The notes under the pieces: generated by a model
What the model saw: only the letters and a program-made list of their open reading frames with translations
Databases searched by the model: none
What the model was told of the DNA's origin: nothing
Translations under genes and position numbers: made by a program
Assembly: GCA_030142905.1 (NCBI GenBank)
Contig: JASJOG010000071.1
Location: 1,256,001 to 1,320,000 of the forward strand
DNA length: 64,000 bases
Direction: 5' to 3'
DNA from: Heliopora coerulea
Taxonomy: Eukaryota; Cnidaria; Anthozoa; Scleralcyonacea; Helioporidae
Shown: one piece after another, positions 1-12,500 of the stretch
Layout of the letters: each line of letters starts with the position of its first letter
Numbering within the stretch: the stretch's first letter is position 1

Positions 1-2547
1 GAACCTGCACATCAGATCCTTGAGTAGCTGGAACAAGTCTGTCGCAACGAAGGGAACCATTGGCTTATCTGTGTGATACAGCGTTAAAAATGGTGTCACC
101 TCCTTGCTTACTGACAGCACAAAATATATTTTAGCCATCATCAATGAATCCTTGGCAGCTGCCGTAATGAGTTTAAAAAATTTTGTGCATGGATCTGGAA
201 ACTTCTTCTCTTCAACTGCCTTGACATATTTTGACATGTTGGGAAGGACCTCCAAACCCCTTTCTAACAAAGGTATGTTCTCCACCGACCTTGTTTTACA
301 GAATTTTAGTGGTAAGGGGGAATTCTCAGACTCAATGGCTTTTCCATAATCTTCACGCCGAGCAGACTGTCCTTCAATATCTGATACAAAGCTCTAATCA
401 AACTTTCCAGCTTCCACTCCCTTTTGAAAAGTACCATGGACAATATGCAAACCCCAGCTGTCAAGATTGATCTGGCATACACTATGATCGTTCTGAAGGC
501 TCTGCTCAACATTTGAGTAAAATGACCAGTTCACATTTGGCCCATCCATTGAAATCTGTAACATCTCTGATTTGGATGGTTCTTCAGTGCACTTCTCATA
601 TGTTTCCTTGAGATCGTTAGCAGTAGCACGTCCTATAAATTGGGAATCAAAGAATCTGGACACCACTGTATCACCATCCCAAAGACGCACATGAAAGTCA
701 CACTGCTTTAATTGAGTTTTAACATTTAAACTTTCATCAAAAAGCAAGACATACTCATTGCCCTGCGGTTTCTTTGAAAGTAGCTGTTTAAAATGAGGCG
801 CCAAACCAAAAGTACAGATATAAGAACATTTTGTTGCTCCGCATTTGAACTTTTTAGCAATGCTGCTATCGGGGAACATCTTGCAAAATTGCTCACCTGA
901 AATAAAATAAGGAAAACATGGATAACAAATCAACATGCGGACGAGCATGGCTTATTTTATTATTTTACACCAAGAAAAAGCATTTCTTTCATTTCATGGG
1001 AAAAGATAATGCATTTTTCGCCTAATACTTGCTTGAACACGTAAAGGAAAATGCAATTGACTTGTTAAATATATATTTATTTACACAAATATGATTCACA
1101 ATACACATTACATTCATTTATACCGTATATTTCAATCATACGCTATTTTAATTTACTTACCCATATCAGAACTGGAGCTGAAGGACCAGTGAGAATCCAT
1201 ATTTTTCAGGCACCACAATATCTCAGTTTTACGTGTGTCTTCTTCAGATACAAATGATATTGACAGCAATGATTGTGCCCGTGATGATCCTGCTGTCTTT
1301 TGTAACACACCTGTGGATAAGCACTGCTGCCTTTCAGGTTCTGGTGCACTGACCTGTAGCAAAAAGTCCAAAACAGAAGTAGCTGAAAAAAACATTCCGA
1401 TACCTTGCAAATTACAACTATTTAATTATGCACAGTACAAATAAAGGATGATTTAACAAAATAAGTGATCAACTAAAAATTACAAGGTTAGTAAAACCTA
1501 GCATGCAAATCATCGATCTTTTTGTTTTGATAAGAATTGATTATAATTTCTTATTTTTTTGACAAGCAGCCTAATGATAGCATAGTGTACAGTGGTGTAG
1601 CAAGGTTAGGCTTGTCATCAGCCTAAGGTGCAGTGGAGGGGGGCTCATCCTCCATTTTTTAAATCATTCCCTGTTTTCGAGGGCCGAGCACCCCATTTAT
1701 TTTCAAGATAATGTATCTTTGCCTTGTCAATTGCTGTTTCCCAGTTAAGTTGGGACAACAACTGATATCTGTGGGGAATCTTTTATATATATTTGCTGGG
1801 AATTAAGCAACTTGACAGCTAGTCACAATCTGTTGCATACTAAATTCGATAAGCTGACTTAAGCCTCCCCACACAGTTTGACCTCCACCAGATGCTTTAT
1901 AGGCTGTATTCGAACTTAATAAAGCTGTTTTGAAAAGAAAGTTTACCTGAAAATTTATGTAGTTTTTCTCATTTACGCTGAATTCTGTGTCCAGTATACA
2001 ATTCAGGGGGAAGGCCACCAAGTCATCAAGCTCCACATTCACCAATCACACCTTCTAGAGACCCCCCTTTCTTAACGTTTTAGGAAGTTAGGCTTGGCAT
2101 CCCTACCATCAGCAATTTAATTGACATACTGTAAACATGCATATCCAATACACGTGTGCATGCGTACATCCATGTATTATGAAACATTCTGGTTCAAAAA
2201 TTCATCGTCAAGACATGCAAAATGTTTCACAAACACTGATTATTATAGCCAGAATGCTGGGGTATTTTCAGGCGAAAAGAAAAAATTTGCAATGGTGATT
2301 AAATAACCATGCATTGTGTCAAAGAAATCTTGAATTGCTTACTCGAATTACTGTTCTTCATGGCCAGTTTATGTCCAACTGACTTGGAGTGACTAACAAG
2401 GGTCAACTCACCCATGTTATCTACTTTGAAACTCTTCAGATAAACTCTACATCGTGCCGAATGAATATCACGAGGTTCTTTCAATAACCATCGTTTGTAC
2501 GGTTCTATGTTTAACCAAATGTTTTGGAATATGCACTTGCCAGGCAT
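1..2547 (-). pseudogene. hAT-like transposase gene with BED-like zinc finger, three exons, 3' end off window, in-frame stop
   Basis: Three exons join in phase: 2547-2343 (ATG at 2547, MPGKCIF), 1382-1161 and 896-1, with GT-AG introns 2342-1383 and 1160-897, both phase 1. The N-terminus reads W..W..P then C33-x2-Y36...H53-x5-H59, a BED-like finger whose second Cys is Tyr. Exon 2 ends in TEILWCLKNMDSHWSF. Exon 3 carries MFPDSSIAKKF, FDESLN, RLWDGD, SMDGPNVNW and QSARREDY, an order I know from cnidarian and fish hAT-type RNase-H-fold proteins. A TAG at 394-396 interrupts an otherwise open frame that runs to the window edge, so the copy looks inactive unless the stop is an error or polymorphism. 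Function would be DNA cut-and-paste transposition in the nucleus. The family name is inferred from motifs. No terminal inverted repeats could be assigned. The long intron 2342-1383 has a stretch at 1590-2110 that looks like an older repeat. Confidence 0.7.
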
Positions 2548-2599
2548 AATTGTCGTAAAATAAGCCTCATTTTAAATTCATATTTTGAATGGACTAGAC

Positions 2600-2830
2600 T
2601 TCTTGCAAGACTTGTGACAGCCTCGTCCTCAGACGTCTTTGAACATGTTGCGCTGGGCGCGCGCAGAGACTTTGGAAAGAGCGCGAAAACCTCCCCTAGC
2701 ATCACTACGCGCATTTAGCGGGACTTTGCCATAGAGCACCTGGGCACGAAGCTGGACTTGCGATGTAAAGTCCTATACTACACTGACTGCGCCGGGTGAA
2801 TACTGGTACGAGGCCGTTGATTGGCTGAAT
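2600..2830. promoter_or_regulatory. GC-rich 5' flank of the hAT-like gene
   Basis: This stretch is rich in GCGC and CpG in an otherwise AT-rich surrounding. It contains GCCTCGTCCTCAG near 2619 and an inverted counterpart ending in GTACGAGGC near 2816, so it may be the promoter of the leftward gene or a small inverted-repeat element. The evidence is base composition and the short inverted match only. Confidence 0.25.
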
Positions 2831-2984
2831 TCCTAGTTACTTCATGCATGCATGACTGGCATAGGGTCTCGATTTTTGGGAGTAGAATTTATTTCGGGAA
2901 CAGAAGTTGATGCCAACAGATCTTGTGTGGTTATTTATCCAAAATCAGTAATTTATTTTGAACGTAGTTCAAGTATTGTAAGCA

Positions 2985-3125
2985 CAGGTGGAAGGAAATT
3001 CCAGGGTTTTCAAGGACCTTCACAAAATTTCAAGGACTTTCCAGGTCTTGAACTTTTTAGTCAAATTCAAGCACTCTCCAGAATTTTCAAGGACCGTGGG
3101 AACCCTGAAAACAGGTCCAAGTGAC
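2985..3125. repeat. Degenerate internal repeats of TTCAAGGAC
   Basis: The words TTTCAAGGACC, TTTCAAGGACTTTCC and TTTTCAAGGACC recur within about 100 bases. This looks like part of a dispersed repeat rather than coding sequence. No boundary or target duplication was found. Confidence 0.3.
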
Positions 3126-3477
3126 AGGCTGAGAAACCCTTCACCTCTTTGGAGAAGCATTTATTTCTTTTTCATAAAACTCCGTCCAGGATCAGCCAAG
3201 GCAAATGTATCGCTATTGTAAGCGCAGTTTCTCGAGCGTTTTTTTCTGGCACAGTACAATGTGACTTCCAAACGTTACGTATACAAATTACAAATACAAC
3301 GAGCTTGCTCAGGGTTGGTAGTCTCTAGAAGAGCACATTGCTGTGAAGACCCGGATGTACATAAAAGCTGAAGAAACGATCTGTGTCTCGAGATATAAAA
3401 CAGTTCTGCAGGACAGTCAATGTATAACTGAAGAAGACGATGCAAAAAATATTTTAAATTGTCGTGATGCAATTTTT

Positions 3478-3916
3478 TAAAAAAGGAGTAAAGAGGAGTA
3501 AGGAGGAGGAGTAAGGAGGAGGAGAAAGGAGGAGGAATAAGAAGGAGTAAGAAGGAGGAGTAAGGAGGAGGAGTAAGGAGGAGGAGTAAGGAGGAGGAGT
3601 AAGGAGGAGGAGTAGGGAGGAGGAGTAAGGAGGAGGAGTAAGGAGGAGGAGTAAGGAGGAGGAGTAAGGAGGAGGAGTAAGGAGGAGGAGTAATGAGGAG
3701 GAGTAATGAGGAGGAGTAAGGAGGAGGAGTAAGGAGGAGGAGTAAGGAGGAGGAGTAAGGAGGAGGAGTAATGAGGAGGAGTAAGGAGAAGTAAGGAGAA
3801 GCAAAGAAAAGTAGGAGGAGCAGGGAGGAAGTGGAGCAAGGAGGACCAACAAGGAGGAAGCAAGGGAAGGAAGAGCAAGGAGGAGGAGGAGGAGAGCAAG
3901 AAGAGGAGGAGGAGGA
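3478..3916. repeat. 13-bp purine-rich minisatellite
   Basis: A unit of 13 bases (GTAAGGAGGAGGA on the plus strand) repeats almost perfectly from about 3555 to 3790, with decayed AGG-rich flanks on both sides. Because 13 is not a multiple of 3, all three minus-strand frames read the same 13-residue Leu/Ser/Pro/Tyr repeat, giving ORFs of 132 and 140 codons that are not genes. Strand asymmetry (purine-rich top strand) is strong. Confidence 0.9.
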
Positions 3917-4261
3917 TTCTAAACAGACTATCTAGACTTGAATGTATACAGTACAGTGTTCTCCCCAGATGTTTTCCAGTAGAGGAGACCTGATGTTCAT
4001 ATTTTCTTAATTAACATCATTCCATAACTAATCAGTAACATTAATCAATCATTAATATGTATGTTAAAACAAAAGCTGCATGTCAAATTTTTCACCTGTG
4101 TCCTGTTCTTATTTTTATGTTTCAAAGCTAAACAGCAATTCTCTCTTCACTAAGTTAAGCCCACTTAAAAACTTTGTCAAAATTTAAAATAGAACCTGTC
4201 TACCACTGGACCCTTCATGGCAATTCTAGTAAAAATGTTCAACATTTGATAGTGTAAATTG

Positions 4262-4803
4262 CTTCTAATCAAAGGCGTCGGAACGACAAAAAATTGGGGG
4301 GGGGGGGGGGGGGCTTGGCGAGGTCGCTAGTAGCGGCCAACCTTAACAAATGTGGGATGGACAGAGCAAGCATCCAAAGTATGAGAAATGTCCAGAGGGT
4401 CCAAAGGCATGCTTCCCAGCAAAATTTTGAAACCTAAAGCCTCTAAAATGCCATTTTCTGCATTTACAGAATTTTTAAGGTTAGAAAACGTTATTTAATA
4501 CTTATAAGACAACACTTTCGGTCATTGAATACATTTGTTGTTCATTCCATGACGCAATAAAATTATAATATAAATCAGAACTGGCAGGGTCTGGGAAATA
4601 GATTGGCTTTTTAGTAAAAATAACAGATTTGTAGGGAGAAATAATGCTTAATTCAGCAATAAGCTAATTTGGCAAACATAAGTTTGTAGTTTAACATTAC
4701 TAGCCAGGTAAAAAGTGGGGGGCCACACATCCTCATCCCCCCTGCCAAAAGGAGTTGGGGGCAAGGCCCTCCTGGCCCCGCTTCCAATGCCCCTGCTTCT
4801 AAT
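4262..4803. mobile_element. Non-autonomous hAT element with perfect 8-bp target duplication
   Basis: The element spans 4270-4795 and is flanked on both sides by CTTCTAAT (4262-4269 and 4796-4803), the 8-bp duplication typical of hAT elements. It begins CAAAGGCGTCGGAA and its other end reads CAGGGGCATTGGAA on the minus strand, a match to the hAT pattern CA..GGC. It encodes no protein. A run of 18 G follows the left end at 4296-4313. Similar internal words (AGCAAAATTTTGAAACCTAA) recur in degenerate form at 7250-7330, 21735-21940 and 53335-53560, so these are probably one family. Confidence 0.8.
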
Positions 4804-7148
4804 TATTATTCATGAATTATCTTAGCCAACCAATGAATGCATACTACATCACATGCCTGCATTTTGATACCCAATTAAAACCTGCAGAAAAATCACAAGT
4901 GACCTAGGTCACACTTTTTAATTTACTTAATTTTAATTTTTAATTTAGTTCCAAGTCAATGGAACAACTATGCAAAAAACAATGGGAATACTTACTTGAG
5001 AAACTACTTCAAACACTCAATTATCATGTTTTATCAGAGAACCCCAAAACCCAAAAACAAAAATAAACCATAGGGCTATGCCCAACAGTTTCCATTAATT
5101 TCTCATGTTTGGAGTCCCTGATGAAATGCTTAAGCTTGTGTTTGAACTATTATTCCTTCTTTGATGTCAAAAAGGCTGCCACACTCTACACCATTAACTG
5201 GAATAGTAACTAAAGGTAAACTGTGGCCAGCTTGAAAAGATTTGGATAAACCATCCTAAGGGTGTCACTGTCAGCCACTTTGGGTTACTTGTTGTAGACA
5301 AAGTAATGGTAATATTTCTTTTTTCCTCCTCTAAACACCCCAGTTATTGAATGCTGATGATCAACCTCAACAGTGCTTAGATATTTCACTGTGATGGAGC
5401 ATTGTGGAGATGTGGTGAGAACAAAACACTACTTAGAACACTATCACCTGATTGTGAGTATAACATTAGGCAACTATTTAGCACTCCACTAGTAATACAG
5501 TATAAGACCACATACTACAGCCATGCAGAGCAAAGACATTTTGTCAGAGAAATAAACTTTGGATATTCTCTTCAATCAGTTATGGCAGTTACCAGCCTTT
5601 AGCTTACTTAACTTTAGCTTCCTTTTTATCTAATACTTAACACTGTCTATGCAGTATGCTACTTTCACATCAACAATGCAGTTTGCAGTACCATTTAGAC
5701 AGCCTACATGCCATTACAAGGTATCCTTAAGAATTCTGCAAGATATTAAAACACACTTTTTAAAAGAAGTTTTTAAGGTGGAGTTTGTGAGTGAGTTTTC
5801 TTTGTGAGTTTGATTTTTGTAAGTGATCATGATGTGAACATAGCTTAGAAAGCTATACATAAAAAGTGTAAACATAACAAAAAAGCTTAAAAAACATGAT
5901 AAAATATGCAGTAGTTTATTTCAAAACAAATGATATGCCATTTGGAAATTCTTTTGTAATAATAAATATTCATCTTTTTCCATGACTGGGGTTAAATTCA
6001 AAACTAGGGTAGGGTTTGTAGTCATGGTTTGTTTGGGTCAGGGAGAATATTCCTGGTTAAGTTTGGGATTGATAATAGCAGATATAATAGCATCATTGAG
6101 CATTCGTGTGCCACACATCTGTTGTATTTAAATATCACTGTTGAAAGAAAACCGACATGTTTTATTTTTTGAAGTCACAATCAAACTGTTTGTATATAAA
6201 CTGGATCTGCTTCCTTTTTATTCACTTTTTTTATTTCCCATTAGATTGACTATGTGTATATGTGTTTACAACGTATGTTATAATAATATTTTTTAATTTA
6301 GAATTTCAAGCAACAAGTGAACAATCACGTGATCAAGCAATCCTGGTATCTATATTGTTGATTTAAGAAAAACATGTGTTTTTAAGCGTGTTTTCAGAGT
6401 TCTCGCTCTTAGCTTACGTGCAAATGCAAGTACCAAAGTCCAAGAGTACTTGAAAGTCCACGAGTACTTGAAGATCCCCGAGAATATTTAGATTTAAAAA
6501 TATTAGTTGCTCGCTTAGTTCACTACTGTACAGAATACTCAAGCTGGCAAGTATAATTTCCAAGCAATCATCAAAATAATTGAAGCAGAAACAAGCTTAC
6601 CTTCACTAAATGACTAATGTAGTTTAAAAGGTTCTTCGCTGAACATTATTTGCTGTAACAACACTTGGTTTATTGGCCAGTTTGTGTCTCAGTCATTGAG
6701 AATGGAGTTCACTCAATCTTACTTGAATGTAACCATGACTGTGGAAACAAAACGGACGCGGGTAAGTGATTGGTCAATCGTTTGACAAACGAGAAAGAAG
6801 ACTGCTGACATGAGCCGCCCATCTGCCGTGGATAATTGAATAGTCGATTTTTTTTGTAATTCTTTTTTTTCATGCTACATGACATCCCGTTCCGAAAGGT
6901 CATTTAAAGTTGAAGCGACAGCGTGAGGGACGTAGTAATTTTGAAGCTATCTTAACGGAAATCGCTAAGCAGAGTCAAGTATGAAATGGTTCTTTTAAGC
7001 TGTTTCTTTTCTTAGGAACCGACAAATAGTAAGAGCAAATAACAAACTATAATCTACATGTGATGTTGTGCTCCGTTCGTAGTTCATAACTTGACATAAA
7101 TTTGAAGTGAACTGTTCAAGGCACGGTACAGTCCTCTAAGACCTATGG
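4804..7148. other. Non-coding stretch, no gene seen
   Basis: AT-rich sequence without an ORF of recognisable family. A short three-fold direct repeat of the AGTCCACGAGTACTTGAAG type lies near 6435-6475. The ORFs at 5402-5602 (plus) and 6709-6903 (minus) show no motif, no codon bias that I can see and no splice context, so they are treated as chance. Confidence 0.5.
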
Positions 7149-7966
7149 GGTGGCCAGACTATCATAGCTGCCAAGGTTCAGTAAAAGCTAGGCGTGAGAC
7201 TGCTGAAGGCGAACCAAACACGTTTGCGGTGAAGCCGCAAACTTTCTTGGGGAATTTGGGGTCATGCTTCCCCAGAAAATTTTAAGTTTTGTAACCCAAT
7301 GAGTGCATTTTCCTCGATTTCTGGAAAGATTTCCGTCCGATGCACACACGTTTTTGAAGACAAATCGCTTGTTATTTTAATACGGTACATATGGATCATG
7401 AGTTAAAATTTTTGGAAAAACCATTTTTTAATCTCTGGCAATTGTTTTACCTTAACATTAAGATTTCTAATTCTAATATCACAAAGAGCTCGACAAGCAA
7501 ACCAACGGAGGCGTGTGATCAACTAAACTGGGCGTGTGAGCTTGAGAATTAACACTGAGGCGTTTGTCACACACTCAACGCGTGAGACTTGGTAGATCTG
7601 GCTATTCTTATTAAAAGGTGATCCAAATTAAGTTCAAAAGATGAACCAGTTAGATCAATTAAACTAATATCAAATGTAAGAACGTTTCTGCTAAAGAATT
7701 ATTTTCATGTTTATTTTACGGACAGAATTCTTATAGAGCCAGTGGTACGGCCAAGAGCACTATAAGGCCAATGCTGCCCCCCAACCAATTTTCATTGAAC
7801 TGATAAGGTTATTGCCTGAAATATTGCACAAAACATCTTAGATTTCTTCGAATCGGGAACTGATAGCTAAAAAAACATAATTTAACCAGTAAATTTACTC
7901 CCAGGACCAGAATTCCCTGTAGCCATGCTTTGAATTCCAAAGCCTCCCAAAAATGTAGGTCTGGCC
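7149..7966. repeat. Degenerate transposon-like repeat region
   Basis: GTGGCCAGAC near 7150 is mirrored by GTCTGGCCAC near 7957, and a second block with AGCCAG near 7738 lies inside, suggesting one or two decayed inverted-repeat elements. Text such as CATGCTTCCCCAGAAAATTTT at 7262 resembles the hAT family at 4270. No target duplication was established. Confidence 0.35.
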
Positions 7967-8034
7967 ACGCTATTGCATATTGCATTAGGGGCTATCTTCA
8001 AAACCCGAAACGGGGAATCGGGGGACGAGGGATG

Positions 8035-8447
8035 GGGAACGCTTAAATCCGGTATACGAAAACCCGGAATACAAAAACCCGGAATGTGAAAACCCGGAAT
8101 CTTTAAAACTCGGAATACAAAAAGCCGGAATCCTCAAAACTAGGAACACAAAAACCTGGAATCTTTAAAACCCGGAATACAATGACCGGGAGTCTTGAAA
8201 ACCAGGAACAAGAGAACCCAGAATCTTTAAAATCCGGAATACGAAAACCCAGAATCTTTAAAACCCGGGATACAAAAACCCAGAATCTTTAAAACTCAGA
8301 ATATGAAAGCCCGGAAGCTTTAAAATCCAGAATGCAAAAACCCTACATGTTTAAAACCCGGAACACCAAAACCCAGAATCTTTGAAACCCGGATATCTTT
8401 AAAACCCGGAATACGAAAACCCGGGTTCTTCAAAATAAGGAATGGAA
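8035..8447. repeat. Minisatellite of alternating CCCGGAATCTTTAAAA and CCCGGAATACAAAA words
   Basis: About 13 dimeric units of roughly 31 bases can be followed, each made of two related half-units: AAAACCCGGAATCTTT and AAAACCCGGAATACAA. Decay is visible as single-base changes. No reading frame runs through it. Confidence 0.8.
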
Positions 8448-9193
8448 AAGCACCAGTCAGTTTGTTGTTTCTACATAAATTTAATCATGAAAAGTACGTT
8501 CTTATACATTATCGCATAGCAGTTTAATTAACAGTTATCCTTCAGAAATTTTGGAAGATGTAGGATGCTTCCCTCGAAGTGAACTCATGAAGTATTTTTA
8601 CAAAATTGCAATAGAAAACTTGCTTTTAAAACAGAAATAAATGCTTTTATCTGTCCAACATGGCTTCTTTTGTGTCTAATTGGAGTACCTGGTCTACAGT
8701 TATAAAGATTGTCGAAAGATAACACTTTGCATTCAATGGCATTACAAGTTTCGATCAAGGTAGTTCTTTAAACCTCATGGTGAGAAGGTAACCAGATCTC
8801 GTGTAAGGAAAATAAAACTGTGGTGGTAGCATGGAAAATCGTGTTTGAATAAATCAGATCAGCCACATACGGTATCTTCATGCAGGCTTTGACGGATCGC
8901 TTGAATCAAAAAACAAAAACACTGACTGCTTTCATGCGAAGATTACCGGTTTTACCAACTTTAGTAAGTTCTTTAAATTCAGTTTGCGATTATTGTTTTG
9001 CTGGTTTTTTTCGCCCATTTAAATACCTCGTTGAAGCGTCCACTACAACTTCCTGTAAGAGTTAATGTACACAAACCATTAAAGCCCCTGAAAGTCTTTC
9101 TTTGGTACTTTTAACCGCAAGAAAGTTAAAACCTTTCAAAATGGTTGTCAAACATGGTAGGGGAAACATGTACCAACTTGTTGGGCTTGACAA
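8448..9193. other. Non-coding flank left of the CACTA-like element
   Basis: No gene is recognised. An ORF at 8880-9065 has no recognisable motif. The segment ends at the left terminus of the large transposon at 9194. Confidence 0.45.
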
Positions 9194-9196
9194 CCC

Positions 9197-9379
9197 TTAC
9201 GAAAATATTCTATAGAATATTCTATACAAAAATTCTACAGAATATTCTATAGGATATTTGAAAGGATTTTGGAACCTATTCTATAGAACATTTTAATAGA
9301 ATATTCTATAGAATATTCTATTATAGAACATTTTAATAGAATATTCCATAGAACATTTTAACAGAATATTCTATAGAAT
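9197..9379. repeat. Left subterminal palindromic repeat cluster
   Basis: The palindrome TAGAATATTCTA and variants such as ATAGAACATTTTAATAGAAT occur about eight times in both orientations directly inside the left terminus. In plant En/Spm comparable subterminal motifs bind the accessory protein TNPA. Here the BEN-domain gene product is the natural candidate, which is inference. Confidence 0.75.
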
Positions 9380-9546
9380 ACAGTAATTATATATATTTAA
9401 CAATTTGGACAAGATAATTTGTTAAATAATTAAAAAAGCTAATTCTTCAAAATATTTTATAGGTTAATTTCAAGTTCATAAAAATATTTTAAAAAACTAT
9501 TACAAATGTAGATATTATTGTTGTGAGTACATAATGTTTTTCAACG

Positions 9547-12500
9547 TTATGTAAGTGGCTCATCAGTCTTTCTGGAAAATTTTTCTTTCGCTTTCTCTAC
9601 CTTGACCACATTATTTATACGGTTTATCATTAATTTCTTGATCTCTTCTGGTGCACAGTTAAATTGCTGTGAACCATAATCTGCACAATAGAAACCAAAA
9701 TACAACAATACTTAGTCTCAGAATGAATACTGGAAGATGGTAAAAATTACATATACCAGAAGTTGCTTGTTAGTTGAAACAAAAAGTTAAAAACAATGTT
9801 AAATTGTTAATAAGAAGTTATGATAAAAATTATGAAAGGTTTTTAAAAGGGGGTGTACAACCCATATTCTTGTAGAATCAGGGCTATACATTTTTACCAT
9901 AATTTATTTAGAAAACTGAGGCCAGTATCTACCTATATGAACAGACTTAGTGGTTGGTTCTACTTATTGTAACAATAGAAGACAAAGAACAATTGAAATT
10001 ACAATTAAAAAGAACCACTCATAAACCCTAATCACAATTTTTCCATGAACCCATTCAGAGAACCCCTTAATATTATCAGAAAAATTGTGATAGGACTGCA
10101 ATACTTACCTAACACACTTTGAACTTTTTGTATATCAAGTTGTGGCTTTGCCTCTTTGTCCTTAAAAGCATTAGACTGTCATCCTGTCATTGAATGTGTC
10201 AGGAGAACACTACGGCTCCATAAAATTCCCATCACAGTATACACATAATCCTTTAAGTTCCTCTTTGACTTTATCATGCGATACTGTGCTTGGTTATCTC
10301 TACATTATCACCAAATAGCACCTGTAAATTAAAATTTTTAAATGATCATTTGATATTGATGAAATTGTCAATTATTTTAATTAGTAACCATTAGCATGTC
10401 ATGCTACATCACCCGTGCGGTGGCCGGGTTTAGAATAGCACCGAGGTATCCCTGCCTGTCGTAAGAGGCGACTAAAAGGGTTGGCGTCAGGAAGGACATC
10501 CGGCCATAAAAACCTCAGTCCCAAATATGAAGGTTTCTGATCGGAAAAATACTTATGCTACGGCGTACATGGTAATCGATGCTCAGGGACAAACCCCGAA
10601 CCCTGTGAAAAGTATGCAAGGGGTAGCGCAGCAACCAAAACTGAAAAAATGGTTAAAGAAGCAAGTTTGCTGAAAAGAACAGAGATGCGAATGTTGAGAT
10701 GGATTCTGGGAGTGTCGTTAGAAGATAAGATAAGAAATGATGAAATTAGAAAAAGATGTGGTGTGGTATGCATTGCAGAGAAGGTTAAGGAAGCAAGGTT
10801 AAGATGGTATGGACATGTGTTAAGGAGAAGCGAAGAAGAGCCAATTAGAAGTATTACGGAACTAAACATAGAGGGAAACAGAGGACGGGGGAGACCTAAG
10901 AAGAGATGGTCAGATTGCGTGAAAGAAGATTTGAATGAGAAAGGACTAACATCAGATATGACGAGGGACAGAAGCTATTGGAGAACCAGAATCCGAGCAG
11001 CTGACCCTGGGACAGTCTGGGACTAGGGCTGTGTAAAAGAAGAAGAAGAAGAAGAAGAAGCATGTCATGCTACATATTTTGGCTACTTTAAGCACTGTCA
11101 CAAAATTTTATTAAAACCTAAAAAGCAAGCATACTTCAAAAAGCATTGCTTATCATTTACCAAAAGTGAATCCACATACAATTACCAAATAAACTTACCA
11201 TGTCAGACTCATCACATTCATTTGTTGATGAGGAAGAGAAGGAGGCTGCACTTTGTCCAGATGGTGAAGACGGCCGTTCTGCAGGAGAGCAACTGTTGGT
11301 TCCTTTCTTCAGTTCTTCAACCTGGGATCTTAAATCTCTTACAATTTCTGGCAGCAATTGGACCTCTAAAATGTAATTAATATTTGATTTCATGAGTCCA
11401 CATTTTTTTCTCCTGATAGTTGGTCTGAAGACTGGTTTTCACATAAGATAATTTTCCTTGGATTGCAACACACAGGAAAGTTTGCTTTGTTTGTTTGCAA
11501 AACTAACCACTTTATCAACACAGAATTTTTCCTGTCTGCTCTGATCAAAGGACAGCTATCATCAATGGAAACCAGCCTTTAAGTCATGTTTGTACAGAGT
11601 ATGTAAAGCTTCAGCTTAAAATGTCAAAACATTTGCCAGAACAACTTTTTAAAAAAAGAAAGTGACGCAACCAAACAGCTCATTGTGTAGACAAATAATG
11701 GACCATTAAAGGACAGGAAACCAAACCAAAGCAGAATTATGATCTTCTATACCCAATTTCAATTATGCTTAATACCTTTTAGATTTCTTAAAGCACGATG
11801 CAATTGTGCAATTTCCTTACCTTTAATGAGGAGCTGCTGTTCTAGCTCTTGATTTCTTCTTCGCAAAATGCTTTCTTCAGAGCCACTGCTACTCTATAAA
11901 GAAGAGTATGGTAAAATACAATGCAACTAATGAATGGTTTTTGTAGAACATGTTAGATGCACTGTGCTGTATTATATTCAGCAAGTCAACCACCATTCCA
12001 TGTTAACACATACCATTTCCTCATTCTCATTATCACTATCATAAACTCCATCTTCACTCCATGCATCAGACTGAAAAGTAACAAATTTCAACTTTTGTTG
12101 GTTGAATTTTTTGCTTACAAGTAACATATTGACCAAGGCTTAAAATAAATTATGTTTGAAAATACTCTTAACTGCTATGAACACAAAATTGATTCAGGAG
12201 AAAGTGTGGAATAAAAATCTTACTTTAGAGTGTACCTTTTGCTGGGTAAAGTTGTGTTTGCTCTTCAAAGCATCAACTGCTGCTAAGCTTTTCACAGCTG
12301 CCAAGCTCTTTTTTGGCCTTTTTGGAGTCTAAAATATAGCAAAAGTGACTTTGTAGCTGATCTATAAAGCAATTTCTACATCTGGAATGCACATTGTTTC
12401 AACTTGGAAGTAAAATCCCACTATGCATTGTTTTTCAATATGGTTTGTGCTGTTGCCTGGATAGCAAAGTGAAAACTTTAAAGATTTGCGTACAATGTAA

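Noticed and set aside
1803..2045. Minus ORF inside the first intron of the hAT-like gene as a coding exon
   Set aside because: Exons 1 and 2 join in phase with good splice sites, and this ORF matches no part of the family.
3454..3899. Two overlapping minus ORFs of 132 and 140 codons rich in Leu, Ser, Pro and Tyr
   Set aside because: They are translations of the 13-bp minisatellite in two frames and have no independent support.
9197..9379. CRISPR-like array from evenly repeated palindromes
   Set aside because: Spacing is irregular, repeats are in both orientations, the genome is eukaryotic, and the cluster has a partner at the other transposon end.
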